A stretch of 64,000 nucleotides of DNA, from contig QCXZ01000001.1 in assembly GCA_025024175.1 (NCBI GenBank), forward strand, positions 19,654,001 through 19,718,000, in the 5' to 3' direction. Every line of letters starts with the position of its first letter. Positions within the stretch are counted from its first letter, which is position 1. Position numbers and translations under genes: made by a program. Below are positions 33,221 to 44,862 of this stretch, one piece after another. The notes below the pieces were generated by a model. The model was given only the letters and a program-made list of their open reading frames with translations. It had not been told where the DNA came from and did not search any database. The DNA is from Rhyzopertha dominica (lineage: Eukaryota > Arthropoda > Insecta > Coleoptera > Bostrichidae).

Positions 33221-36200
33221 TTTTTTTTTTTTTAAACTCGCTCCGAAGGGTGAGCCTTACAGCTTTACAGCCTTACCGCCTTACAGCGTTGTATGTGAAT
33301 ACTTAGCTTTATTTCGTGTATCACGTGAGTGCGTAGTTGAATGAGGAGCAAGCTTAGACCTCAAGTTATCACATGCATGAGGAGAATTTAGTAAAGCTTG
33401 GACGAAACAACTCAAATGAAAACTCCAGCGGGAATCCATGCGTAGCCGGTTCAAAGAGTTAATCCTGTAAGATACGTGGTCCCGGCGTTGCAAGCCAAAA
33501 AATAAGCGACACCATGCATTCTAAACAATCTGAATCCTGTTTCTACCAACCGAATCCAAACAGGGGTAATATAAAAAATTGCAATAATTAAAGAGGACGA
33601 GAACGAGTAAATCACATAATTGCCTCTTCAAATTAACGGTAAAAAATGTCTACAAGCATAAAATAACTTAAGGTTAAAATGATTTTTGTATTGACTTAGT
33701 TACATGCAGCTCAAACCAGATCTGAGTGTTTATAATGAGATCAAAGTATGATCAACAAAATTTAATCTTGAGCAATCTATATAAATATTAAAAGACCGTA
33801 TAAGAAATTTTATACTACCTTTATAATCAAAGACCATCAACTGCGACTTAGACAAATTCAATTGAAGGCCATGTTCAGCAGACAATTTTCTTAATTTTTC
33901 AAGTTCTTTGTTCAGAATTTTGTCAGCCCTTGCGAAATCATGTTTACCGAAACTAAAATACAACTGTGTATAGTCGGCGTAAGTTATTACTTTACAATGA
34001 AGAACTGAGTTCGCTATATCAGACGTACATATTATGAAAAGCAGAGATCCTAATGTGGAGCCTTGCAGAACACCAGATCTAACTGACAATTCAAAGGAGA
34101 CACTATGTTTATTTTACCACTTGGGTTCTATCGCTCAAGTAAGATCTAATAAACTGTACCGACAAACTGCTGAAACCGCAAGACTTTAGTTTGGCGCATA
34201 ACATACCATGATTAATAGCATCGAACGCTTTTGAAAAATGGAGCAAAACCAAAGCACTGACTAAACCTTTATCATAAGCTGCAATAAAATCATCCATGAC
34301 TGAAACTAGTGCAGTAGGAGTACACCGACCGCGTCTGAATCCGCACTGAGCATCGAGAATGATTTTCCTAGAAAAGACAAAGTCGGATATCTGTTCGTAG
34401 ACTATAGATTCAAACAGATTTGAAGTTGCAAGTAAGATGCTAATCAAACGTAAATCCGACAAGTTTTCAGGGTTAGACTTTTTAAGTAGAGGTATTGCGA
34501 TGACTTTCTTCCACATTGTAGGGAAATAAGCTTTTTCCATACAACAATAATTGAAGACGTGTAATAGGTATAAATCAATAATGGAACTACATAAGTGCAA
34601 CCTTTTCAATGAGATGTTGTTTGTGCCACAATTATCTTTTTTGGGTTAAAGAGTGAGGAGTGTACCTCTTCTAAAGTAACCATTCTCAAGGAAAATTCTT
34701 GTAAGGATGGGAATCGAGCATTCTCATAATATTGCATTCTATGATTAGAGACGATATTATTAGAATAAATAAACTGTGAAAAATATGCATTAATAGAATT
34801 GCTATTAGACAGATTAGAAGGCAGTTCAGATCTCACTTTGATAGTACCAATATTTAATTTGCGCAGAGCCAACCAAGTAGTGTGTATATCTCAACTAGAA
34901 GCAACTGAACCTATGTAATGACTTTTTTCCATCCTAACAGAGTTCACAGTCAAGTTCCTCAACCTCTTGTATGCAGCAAAATCTTTAGGAGGTTTACTTC
35001 GTTTGTATTTACGGAAGGATGCATCACGTTTACTCATCAGACATTTGAGTTCAGGGCAACACTACATTGCATTGGACTTTAGTACCCTAGACGTTACCAC
35101 CAGGGCATGCCGATCAAAGATAAATAATTAGGGTGTTGAAATTTTCAAGTTTCTTATCAATATTGGTTTCACGTATCACATCAGTCCATTCAATAGATTC
35201 CAAACTTTCTCGAAACTCACTGACATCAAAGCGTCTGAAAGATCTACACATAAGTAACATATTTGGGCTCACATTTTACCTTAGGTGAACTAAATTCACA
35301 ATAAACCAATCTGTGGTCAGAAATATCGTCACAGTTCTTCGTACCGTATCTTGTAACATTCAGAGAATGGGATACGAATAAAGGATCAATCAGTAAGCTT
35401 GAGTTACCAGTCACTATAGTCGATTCATCCAAGACTTGCACCAAGTTTTACGCCTCCAAATGTGCACACACAGGGTTAGAAATATTTAGGAAATTAATGT
35501 TGAAATCACCCAGACAGACAAATTAATCATACATATCGCAAACAAAACCAAATATATTATCAAGGGTTTCAACAAAATTGCCCAAGCTGGAGTTAGGCGA
35601 ATGATAGCATACTCCGAATGCATATTTTACAGTCCCTACGCGGATGCGAACTCTATTAACGAGTTACAAAAAGTCGACTTGATATATGCCGCCACTTCGA
35701 CCCTCAGCACGATGCGTATAACGAAGATTGTAACCAGGTATTGCTAAAATAGATAGATCTACATTATTAGACAACCATGTCTCGCTAACCATAACAACAA
35801 CATGGTTTGCACTTTGAACTAAATTATAAAATCTTGAAAATGTGCTAAGAGCGATCTTACATTAAGATGTGCAACCTTTATAATAATTATAAGCTAAACT
35901 TATACAGGATATCTATTACCTCTAAATGAGAACAAATACAACCTGACTTAATTAAACTAAATTGTATTGAAATCTGTTTAATTGTTAAATTAAAGAAAAG
36001 CAAAATTAATACTTAACAATCGGCAGTAGCTCCCGGAAAAGCATTTCATTTTACGCTAGCAACAAATCCGCGCCACACAATAAAAGGATAACGTTGCCAA
36101 TTAACTGCTACTAATACTGTTCTGTATATTGACTACATCGTCAACAGAATTTACAGAGTATTTACGACCATTAACTATTACTTTGACGTAACCCTGGTAA

Positions 36201-36590
36201 GTCCATAAGTTACAAGCACCAAATTCAGAGCTACAGAGTTTTAGTAATTCTAGGCGCTTCCTCGTGAGATCTTATGATCTTATGGAAATATTGGTTCCTC
36301 TCAACAACTTCTTGTAGCGAAATATGAGCTGCCTATCCTTCCTTGAGCAGAATCTGACGATTCTAGATCGATCTCTTCCAGTATTCACACTTACCACCCG
36401 ATGACAGTCATCTATGGCACAAATTTGAATCACATAAACAGGGCACTTTGAATACAAATAACCGGAGCATAGCTGGATCACGTCTACTCGATGTGCATTA
36501 CCTTATCTTTAAATAGAAAATAAGAAATGTACTTGGTTGATTCTCACCGCAAGATTTCAGAAAGGTCAACAGCGCTTCGGGGCTTGATAA
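33221..36590 (-). pseudogene. Nearly full-length non-LTR retrotransposon, decayed
   Basis: The minus strand carries, in order: an ORF1 C-terminal piece (36481-36272, with RIVRFCSRKDRQLIFRYKK, like the K-F-x-x-x-x-x-R end of CR1/Jockey ORF1 proteins); an APE endonuclease (SETWLS near 35785, GDFNIN near 35500, SDHRLV near 35320); a reverse transcriptase (34609-33730, with QCGFRRGRCT, HFSKAFDAINH, GVLQGSTLGSLLF and YADYTQLYFSF); and the ORF2 tail (33493-33281, with HSTTHSRDTRNK). It ends in a 13-base poly-A (poly-T at 33221-33233 on the plus strand). The catalytic YADD is YADY at 33981-33970 and several stops interrupt the endonuclease and linker. Target duplication and exact 5' end were not found. 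It sits wholly inside the LTR-like element. Confidence 0.92.
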
Positions 36591-36857
36591 TTACACGATT
36601 GGGCAACTGCCTGTATAATGTTATCATAGGATGTTATTAAACATCAAGAAATGAAAGAAAATGATGGTGATGATGATGATGATGATGATGTTGATGATGG
36701 GTACCCATATTTGTATGAACATGAAGAATATGCAAAACATGTATGATAGAGGTATTAGATCTACCAATAATCACGCCGAAACAAAAGAGATCCTGTTAAG
36801 GCCAAGAACTTTGCTGAATAAACGTATTTTGCACAAAAACTGTCAGCCGCCGCTTAA
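36591..36857. other. Interior of the LTR-like element with a GAT microsatellite
   Basis: 36663-36702 is an interrupted (GAT)n run. In one frame it gives an aspartate run followed by GYPYLYEHEEYAKHV and a stop; in another it produces a methionine-rich ORF (36661-36864) that is an artefact of the repeat. Confidence 0.6.
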
Positions 36858-37196
36858 CCACTAATTATAATTACGACAAACGATAACTTGTCATACCACT
36901 GCGCTGCGACAAAACGTGCTAAAAATGTTGAATACGTTATTATTAATCTCATCGAATCAGTGAACCGATTGTTTGACCACCAATTATAATTACGACAAAC
37001 TATAATTTGTCAAACCACTGCGCTGCGATAAAACGTGCTAAAACTTTTTGAATTCATCTCACCGAATCTGTGAACCGATTGTTTGACCACCAATTATAAT
37101 TACGACAAACTATAATTTGTCAAACTACTGCGCTGCGATAAAACGTGCTAAAACTTTTTGAATTCATCTCACCGAATCTGTGAACCGATTGTTTGA
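36858..37196 (+). repeat. Three tandem units of 119, 110 and 110 bp
   Basis: Units start CCAC(T/C)AATTATAATTACGA at 36858, 36977 and 37087. The second and third units differ at a single position (CAAACCACTG against CAAACTACTG); the first is more diverged. Each unit contains GACAAA-CTATAA-TTTGTC, a small inverted repeat, next to TAATTATAATTA. The array stops 13 bp before the right LTR-like repeat, a common place for tandem arrays in LTR elements. Confidence 0.92.
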
Positions 37197-37209
37197 CCCC
37201 ACACCTGAA

Positions 37210-38135
37210 TGAAAAACATAGAAAAACTAGTGCGGGAATAATCAAGAAAAACTTACATTATCGCCGCCTTCATCCGTGGGTCATAACAATGCGGTCACTC
37301 CGGTGGACAGACAAGGCGGTTTCACATACGCGCGGGAGATGCAAAAACAAAACATAAGTTACTCATCCGTTAAACTCAAACAGATACATTTAAGACTCAC
37401 AGAGGGGTTTTCACCCCAGGGCATCATCCTTATCCTGTCCATGGCTTTATCCCTTAGATTACATCATTAGTCAATGGTGGTTATGAATACCTTGTCAGTT
37501 TTCTCTCTTCAACAACTAGCTAGTGTCAACCTGAAATAGTAGAGGCTTCCCCGAACGCTCACCCTAAGGCCTATAGGGTCGCATTCCAATAGCCCGGATC
37601 GGGGGCACCTAATAAGGCTACCCTCTCCACCAGAACTATGTCATTCGAGACATCCTGCATTACCCCCCGGAATGCAAGTCCTCCACTCGAAGGAACCACG
37701 GCTGTTAACCGGGCACTCTGCGCTAGGGGTTTCAAACTGCCTGAGGCACATCATGGCCAAAGACCTCGCTCTCACTGCCTGAGGCACAACATGGCCAAAG
37801 ACCTTACTCTCTCTGCCTGAGGCACATCATGGCCAAAGACCTTACTCTCTCTGCCTGAGGCACATCATGGCCAAAGACCTCGCTCTCACTCAGCCAAAAT
37901 CAAGAACATTTCTCTCTCTGTCAAAAATGACACATCAATACTCATTGCCTACTTTTGCATCTCCTCGCGACGCTGATATTTCTCTCCAAAACAATTAATC
38001 GCACGCATACGCATTCGCTTAGATTTTAGTATTTATCTTATTAGCAGCGATTCTAAACATAGCAAGAAATTAATAAACGCACAAAAACACCTTTTATTTT
38101 AATAACAACGCAGATACAAAAATAGACATTTAACA
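37210..38135 (+). repeat. Right LTR-like terminal direct repeat
   Basis: Same content as the left repeat, including the 38-bp tandem array at 37737-37888 and both short ORFs (37276-37470, 37638-37820). ATTG follows at 38136-38139 as the right target-site copy. Confidence 0.85.
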
Positions 38136-38139
38136 ATTG

Positions 38140-39253
38140 TAGCCGTTTTATACTACATTTTGAAATCACAAAAGAATTCCTATTCAATGAAGTAGAAAAT
38201 TGGTATGGCGATCATACGAAATAAAAGAAAATGATGATGGTTCAAAACAGCGAAAACGACGTTATCGTCATCCTGTAGAGCAAAAAAAGTTGTTGCAAGC
38301 AAGCGGTTTTAGGTTTTTGTTACTTTAAAAATGCGGCCATAAAAATTTCATTTTTTTTCAAAAATCTCAAAAACAACATATCCTCACCGGTCTATTGCTG
38401 AGCTTAAGAATGCGTAATTTTAGCGAATTTAAACCTACTAACTGTCTATAACTTATAATTTGCGAGATCCCTGTAGTTGTTCTTGAATTTGAATCACCCT
38501 GTATAAGCAATGTTTTTGTGCACAGATCTATTTACTCTTATCGAGATTGCAATTGTCGTTTCATTAATTTTGGTTCAGTAGTATTGAATGGGTACATACA
38601 ACTAAACTGCATTGTGGTCGAACTGCAGTCAAAAAAGTGTACCTGCAAGGTATAAACTTTGTCCGCACTGCAGACAGAATTCTAGCAAAGCATCATTAGC
38701 ATTTAAACATTTTCATATAGTTATGTAAGTACCTATACAGGGTGGCAATTTTAAAACTTACTGTAACTTTTGCACTGAACAACATAACCGAATAATCTCG
38801 GAACCGTTTCCGAGGAATCGAGGGGGAATTCGAATTAGGTACTTTTGGAAACTACTCTACTACTGTCTAAGTTTTAACAGGACCCTTTATTTCTTCAGAA
38901 ATTGAATAAATTCCGTAGAAAAGTTTATTCCGATAAAATGTCACAACCGTTTACTTACCATACTTGAACATCAAAATTAAGGTAGCACTTTTGTATTTTA
39001 TTCCGAAAAAACACATAATAGAGGAAACATGCCTTGCTCAAAATTCAGTTCTTTTACGGATATCCTTCAAAAAAATGTACAGTGGTCAAACAAGCCGTTT
39101 AAATACTTATATTGAGGACAAGTACAATTATAATTAGTGAAGTGTGCTTATGCTTACTATAAAAGTACGAAACTTTAAGGCCCCTTGAGATCTAGCGCGT
39201 ATCGCAGTTCGCTGGCGAAAATTATATTCGCTTACCCGGCGTTTCGTTTCGAC
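38140..39253. other. No gene; ends of two unrelated DNA elements
   Basis: CACCCTGTATA at 38502-38512 looks like the right end of an element lying to its left, and TATACAGGGTGGC near 38734-38746 like the left end of an element running right. They face outward from the gap between them, so they do not belong to one element. Their partner ends were not found. No coding motif was seen. Confidence 0.4.
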
Positions 39254-39359
39254 GTTTCGACACTCATGTCGATGTCTTCCTCAGAAGTAGCTCTAAAACC
39301 CTGACTCCGAAACTCTTCGGAGTTACTTTTGAAGAAGACACCGACATGAGTGTCGAAAC
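39254..39359. repeat. Inverted pair of a GTTTCGACACTCATGTC motif
   Basis: 39-bp arms at 39254-39292 and 39321-39359 match at 35 of 39 positions with a 28-bp loop. Read outward from the loop, each arm has the order CTGAGGA or TTGAAGA, a stem GACA(T/C) ... GTGTC, then GAAAC, which loosely recalls a hammerhead core box (CTGATGA, stem II, GAAA), although the first box is mutated in both arms. Similar GATGAAGAC ... GTCGAAAC motifs are frequent in insect repeats. It may be part of a Penelope-like or other repeat. Confidence 0.6.
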
Positions 39360-39942
39360 AAACGACAAAACAACATATTATCGACAACAACCACGGAAGC
39401 CTTCAAGCCAAAACTTACCTGGTTTAATTTTTTTCGGATATGTGTAACTTGCATTTGCAGCAAACTTTAAAATACATTCAATAAAGTAAACATATTACCA
39501 AACGAATTTACTTATACCTGCAGATATAAAATTCCATGTCCGTTAACTTCATTTCTGTCATGTTGATTTGATGTTACCTCACTCGTTAGAAATCAGGCCA
39601 CAACTGCTGAGCACCGCTATACTTTCATCCTTTGATCATTGCGATAGGACAGACGTTAGCACATAAAAGGTAATACCTAAATCGCACAGAAAAGGGGTCA
39701 CACCTAGCAACCTGCGGATTACTCGTGCTGTGTGGAACGCTGCAAAGTTGCACCGTCTTTCAGATAAAATGAAGCTTTTTTTAAATCTCGTGGGATATCT
39801 NAGATTATATTCTCTTTGTTAATAAACGTTATGAATGGAAGTTGACAATTTTTTTTAAGTGTTGCCAGTTCATAGCTGTTTAGTTCAGCTAACTTTGCAG
39901 ATACATTATTATGTTTTCTAATGTTTAATGTTCGTTTATTGT
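39360..39942. other. No gene recognised
   Basis: AT-rich spacer with one ambiguous base; nothing seen. Confidence 0.4.
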
Positions 39943-40780
39943 CTAACAGGTCTTACACCCAATTACAGACAACAAAGATAACCATGTAAAATAAAATATA
40001 ATAATGCATACTACATATAACCAGCTAGTAAAGAAAAATCGGGCATCACGGCCATATTTCGACAACAAAAACTCTTTTACACTAGCTTTAAATTTCTGCT
40101 CTAGCTGCCAAAACATGCCAACCAGACCGCACACCTCATTATAGTGTGCACAGGCTTGAAACAAAGGTGACTTCCGTAGAACATTGGTGCTGAAATTAGG
40201 GAAATTAAAATAACGGCTCTGTTTAATACCCGGACGAGACACTCTAAAACAGAGCTGCCCCAACAGTTTTGACCAGTCGATATCACCATTTAACAATTTA
40301 AATAGTAAACCTAACAAGAGCACCATCCTTCGAATCCTCATAGACGTCATATCAAGTAATGTTAATAGAAGGGTATATTCCGAAATAACAGGTGGATAAA
40401 ATTTAAACTGAAGGTAGTGTAAAAATTTATTTTGAATTGACTCAATTTGATGGACGTATTTTTCGTAACATGGATTCCATACTATCTAACGGAAAACGGG
40501 AAAGGCACGCAAAGGTAAAATTTGAAGCGTTTCTTTTTATAAAATCCAACATTTGAATGGCTTTAGAGCAAATACTTGTTAATATGGTGACTGAAACTTA
40601 GTTTTGAGTCGAACGTAGCACCTAATTCTTTAAAAATTGGGTATCGATGTAGCCCCCTATGTTGTACTGAAAGTCTACCCCAGAAAGTTTAAGTGTGTAT
40701 GACATCATATGACACTTATCGATATTTAGGAATAAGCGATTACGATAACACCATTGGTTGACGTTATCAGATCAGTTTGT
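39943..40780 (-). pseudogene. Non-LTR retrotransposon ORF2 C-terminal remnant
   Basis: On the minus strand 40740-40480 reads LFLNIDKCHMMSYTLKLSG, then FDSKLSF in a shifted frame, then KAIQMLDFIKRNASNF, which is the thumb region of a Jockey/CR1-type reverse transcriptase (L-x-L-N-x-x-K-C ... D-x-K-L-x-F ... K-A-x-x-x-L-G-F-I-x-R). The following 135-codon ORF (40350-39943) reads RRMVLLLGLLFKLLNGDIDW, SRYFNFPN, SPLFQACAHYNEVCG and FKASVKEFL, the conserved tail of these proteins. The RT palm with YADD is missing, so the copy is 5'-truncated, the usual fate of non-LTR elements. No poly-A tail was seen at the lower end. Confidence 0.85.
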
Positions 40781-41062
40781 AATAAATCACAATCTGGAAA
40801 TTGTACTAGGTATACTGTATTTAATCATTTTAGGTGCACATACAATTTTAAATTTGATGGTCTGATGTTATGTCCGCATTTTTTACTTCAGCGGTTACCA
40901 AAACTTTAGTATTATTGTGGAATAATTGACGACGTCTAATGCCATCTATCTGTCATCGCTTGAAACGTCAGATGTCTTGGCTGGAGTAGGAGGTAACCAT
41001 TGACATATTATTAAATGGACACGACGTCTCATTCATAAATACGGTTGGAAGTGACGCCACGA
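40781..41062. other. No gene recognised
   Basis: Plain sequence leading into a more balanced region. Confidence 0.35.
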
Positions 41063-41170
41063 CCAATGAGGGTAAGGGAAGCGCGGGTACGAGGGGGAGA
41101 TACAGTTTTCCTCCAAGTACATTGCCGTACTGTTATAAAAGGGTAGACAGTGCGATAATTTAACTTCCAA
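41063..41170 (+). promoter_or_regulatory. Promoter-like cluster
   Basis: A CCAAT motif (GACCAATGAGG, about 41060-41070), a GC-rich stretch (GGAAGCGCGGGTACGAGGGGG, shortened here in meaning to its core), and TATAAAAGGG near 41135 occur in promoter order. No convincing coding exon was found downstream on the plus strand, so this is weak. Confidence 0.22.
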
Positions 41171-43996
41171 CTAAAAACAAAAGCGGAGCGTACATCAATA
41201 ATATTTCGAACAATCTTTCAGTTAAAGCAAAGAAACATCTTTTTGTACAACAAACACTAATTTAATTTCGCTACAAGCGGGAAAAAAGTTTTGGGCCGAA
41301 TGAAAGCATCAACAGAGTTCTAGCATTAGTATTCATTAATCAACACTTAACGAGAAAACACTCGACATTCTTCACATAGAAATATAAGGGGAAAAAATCA
41401 GAAATTGCGAAAATGAAAAGAAATACATAAAATCAAAATCCGCATCAGGCATCACTGAAGTACTTACTTCGAACACATCGGCTCTCTTCTTCTACCTAAT
41501 AATATTTATTGTTAAAACGTCTACCACTTACAGTAGTCATTTTCCATATGTATTAATCCTTCACTATCAACTTCATTACATTTTATAAAAGTATTCCTGT
41601 GTAAAGTAACTAATTTCGCTAAATTTATCAAACGACGCATATGGCAACAAATATATACATAACCTAAACAATGCTTAACTGTGAAATGATACGGTTTTCT
41701 TTTTAGAGCCCACCTTTTTGCATACTTGACAAACATATCCGCGCCATTGCCTGGATTAATTTTTTATGACTTGTCCTTAAATAGCTCGCAATAAGCTCTT
41801 TTTAACCAAAAATTTACGCCACACTATTCAACACATACAGAATATTCTAAACACCAGTAGTACAGTGAACCATCCAATGCGCGTGAAGACGGGAAATCGC
41901 ACGATGCATTGAGTATTGCTCTGGTCAACTGTACGTTTCTGTTTTCCTCCAATATCACCTTAGAATGTGACTATTATGTTGGCTTCACTTGAAAATGTAA
42001 ACAACCGACTCCAGACACCTCAATGGAGGTAACGGTATCATGCCGTTTAGGTTTAGCGCGATGGCAACATCACACAGCCACAACGAACCAGTTGCGAGAT
42101 GACATCACATATCCCAGCGTTTAACTTTGTCATTTTTTAAAGCCCTAATTATGCAATTTCGATCAAATATAATAGAAACACGGGTATATTATTTTTCATA
42201 TATATTTATATTCTGGAGTAAAATTATAGACTACAACCCCACTGGTAATTTTGTGGAAGCCAGTAGCAACCCCTATATAAGGCTCGACCAATGCCGAGCG
42301 AAGTTTGAAAACCGTGTAGGGAAGAAGAAGCAAACTATGGCGATCTAAATGGGCTATAGTGTTTGAATAGTTATGAATTAAATTAGTTGTGTTAGAATTT
42401 AGTGTATAAAAGTAGTTGGTTTGCAAATAAATTTATATTTTTCGAACCCCTATATAAGAAACAGTATTGTTAAAAAATCATCAAGAATTTCTAACCAGAA
42501 TAACGAAATGCTTTTAATGTCTGTTAAAAGTTATGAAAAGGCTGGTCAACATTTATGTCGTTAATAGGTTTATGTTATTGTACACAAGCATTTCATTTAC
42601 CCTCGCATTTACCTATATTATATATCATATCGAATATCATTTCATATCCTAAACCGGTAGACTTCTAGATTTGTAAAGCTTTAGAAACGTGTAATAACAA
42701 ATGTAACAACAGAAATAACTGTTGTTATTCTATTATTATTAGTCCACGATTATATTTAATTGTGGTAGTTTATGAATATTATGTTACCTATGTATACCTT
42801 TATTAATTATTTTCTGTAATCCTTTATAACTTTATTTTCTGTTATATATTAAGTTGAAATAATCAACATCAATTTCGCGTTTACTTTTTAATATCATGAA
42901 GCCCATACTGCTGTAAAGCGGAACAAAATTCATTTCAAAATTTTATGCCCGTGACTCAACAACATATTGCTTCCACTCCTATATTCCCCCCTAGTTCGGT
43001 TCTTTGACTGCAATAATTTTATCCCAAGTGTCGGATTCTGAAATATTTCTCAGGGGTCTGGCAAGGATTTATGGCGATGTAATAATCAAATCGGGAAGCT
43101 GTCATTAGAAAGTGAAGTCGGACGAAATTGATAGACTGTCGCCGATGGCCTGCAAGAAAATTGTAGCAACACGAATGCGAAGATGGAGCAGAAATGAAAA
43201 ATTGCTAAAATAGCCACGTCCAGGATCAGCTGTTTGTCATCACGTCCGGTCATGATTGATGGCAATCGATTATTGGCATTGCGACGTAGGGCACCGAGCA
43301 CTGAACGGTCCGTGTTAACAATGCCCGGACTCATAAATATTTCATCCCCAGCCGAAAATTCCCAAATTTGAATAGCAATTTCTGTTTTATATGATTCGAT
43401 AAATTTCGCAATCCAAATGCGTAATAGAGATATATGACCCTGGAAAACGAGGGAAACTGTTAGATTTATGTCCGCGTCTAACTTCTCGTTATCGGATCGT
43501 CGCGGCGTCAATCATGCCCCCAACAAAGCGGCCCACACGGTGACAAAAAAAACAAACGCGGCCTACATGCATATCAGCGCAATTTTTGTTTGTGGCTTCG
43601 GCATTTGCCCGAGTTCAATAGAAAAAAAGACTGTTTTCACAAAGGGAAATACATTCTAAAGCTGGCAACTTCGTTCAAATGTTTTCACGTAATATAATGG
43701 TAATTATTGCAAATATTTTAAGAAACAGCAAAGACGGGTGCGGGTGAATGCGATTATGTGACTGAAGAAAAAAATTAATGATATGACGTTTCGATTATTT
43801 TATGTAGTAAGAATGAGTTACTTACAGGGACNACTAGAACCCCCGTGTTTAACTTGTCCTCGGATTGGTGGCACTCACTTAAAGTCCAGGAATGGAATTT
43901 GAAATCCACTTGCAGTATCCATTTTGTCATGCAGAATCATGGCACTTTTTCTATGGTTACCCTCGAACCCTCCATTGTTCCGTTAGTCTTTTACAC
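41171..43996. other. No gene recognised; balanced-composition island
   Basis: 42940-43560 is more balanced in composition and holds a 141-codon minus-strand ORF (43511-43086) with no family motif. Two opposing ORFs at 42127-42426 overlap. Conserved noncoding DNA is possible for 43080-43560. Confidence 0.35.
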
Positions 43997-44020
43997 CAAA
44001 GATTACACCTGTAATCTTTG
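43997..44020. repeat. Perfect 11-bp inverted repeat
   Basis: CAAAGATTACA and TGTAATCTTTG separated by CC. The string AAAGATTACAGGTGTAA recurs near 61505, so it may be a fragment of a repeat family's terminal sequence. Confidence 0.55.
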
Positions 44021-44343
44021 TCAAAGAGGAGGACCCCAAAAATTATCTGACAGGAATTCAAATAAAATTTTTAAATGAAATAAGCAAATCGCCAAGGAAA
44101 CGAGAAGTTAAATAAACAACGTACCTATACCTGATAAAATCTAAACCTATCGAGTAGAAAGGAACTACCTACTAGATGTACACGGAATATTTGATAAAAA
44201 AAATACCACAAATTGTCTTCCAAATATCACATCGTCCATAATTTCCATTATCCCTATTAAAGTTGTTAGTATTTTTAGAAATTTTTAGAGCTTCTTTAAT
44301 TACTTATTATTATATTAGGTATTTTTAAATACTAGGGCTGTTT
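44021..44343. other. No gene recognised
   Basis: AT-rich spacer. Confidence 0.4.
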
Positions 44344-44862
44344 TTAACCTCTGTTGGGTTACAAAAACAAAGATCTCTTTATAAAAAATATTTTATTATA
44401 AAAAGTTTAGTAGTTTTACTCATTTTTCTACAAAATCACCAAAACTTCAAGCATTTTTCATATCGTGACGCCAGCTTTTAGATGCCCTCTTCAAGGAACT
44501 GTGCCGACAATCTGGTCAAGTACTCGTACGTTTTGACAACCTACTCCTTGGTGACCAAGCGTTGGCCGCCCAAAAATGCCTTTAATTCCTGAAAGGTATT
44601 GAAATTACTGGTGCAAAGTCCTGACTTTACGATGGATGGTCGAAAATCGCACACTGGAATTGTTTAAAAAGGTCTTCACAGGAAACTTTTCACCATAAAA
44701 CTGCATTGTTTCTATTATCCTTTGATTCGTGGTTAAGCAGATAACGCTTTGCTACCAGAAAATGTACTTGACCGAGTTTGTGGNACAGTTTTTTAAAAGA
44801 TCATCTAAAAGCCAAACTNTTAATATAAATGGGTTTATTTTTATAACCCATCGGAGGTTAAA
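44344..44862 (-). mobile_element. Internally deleted mariner element with both terminal repeats
   Basis: The left end reads TTAACCTCTGTTGGGTTA and the reverse-complemented right end TTAACCTCCGATGGGTTA, an inverted repeat of over 20 bp with two or three changes. Inside is the C-terminal part of a mariner transposase on the minus strand. At about 520 bp against roughly 1.3 kb for a full mariner, the 5' two thirds of the gene are deleted. Two ambiguous bases (44784, 44819) lie inside. Confidence 0.78.
44407..44645 (-). pseudogene. Mariner transposase C-terminal fragment
   Basis: The minus strand, with one frameshift, gives DHPS ... SQDFAP, a form of the Y-S-P-D-L-A-P motif holding the third catalytic aspartate, followed by FNTFQELKAFLGGQRLVTKE, then YEYLTRLSAQFLEEGI and KLASRYEKCLKFW. 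This matches the C-terminal tail of true mariner transposases (G-x-x-F-x-x-x-E-E-V ... F-x-x-G-I-x-K-L-x-x-R-x-x-K-C). Three stops and a frameshift interrupt it. The first two catalytic aspartates are absent. Confidence 0.85.

Larger units (their letters stand above)
31797..38135 (+). mobile_element. LTR-like composite element with nested retrotransposon
   Basis: Two direct repeats of about 925 bp (31797-32721 and 37210-38135) differ at only two places that I can see: A/G near 31889 and one extra C near 37552. Both begin TG and end CA. The base string ATTG precedes the left copy and follows the right copy, a 4-bp target duplication. These are hallmarks of an LTR retrotransposon. The 4.5-kb interior has no gag-pol; most of it is a decayed non-LTR element in the opposite strand, plus 110-bp tandem repeats. 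No convincing primer-binding site or polypurine tract was found next to either repeat. AATAAA near 32657-32662 favours the plus orientation. A large non-autonomous LTR element (LARD type) is the best reading; a recent segmental duplication is the main alternative. Confidence 0.65.

Noticed and set aside
36661..36864. Methionine-rich ORF
   Set aside because: Product of a GAT microsatellite read in the ATG frame.
36858..37196. CRISPR-like reading of the three 110-bp units
   Set aside because: Units are contiguous with no unique spacers.
38502..38746. A single MITE with CACCCTGTA-type ends
   Set aside because: The two ends point away from each other, so they belong to two different elements whose other ends were not found.
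43086..43511. 141-codon minus-strand ORF, the second longest in the window
   Set aside because: No motif, and the 63-codon plus-strand ORF overlapping its start looks equally protein-like. Not supported as a gene.
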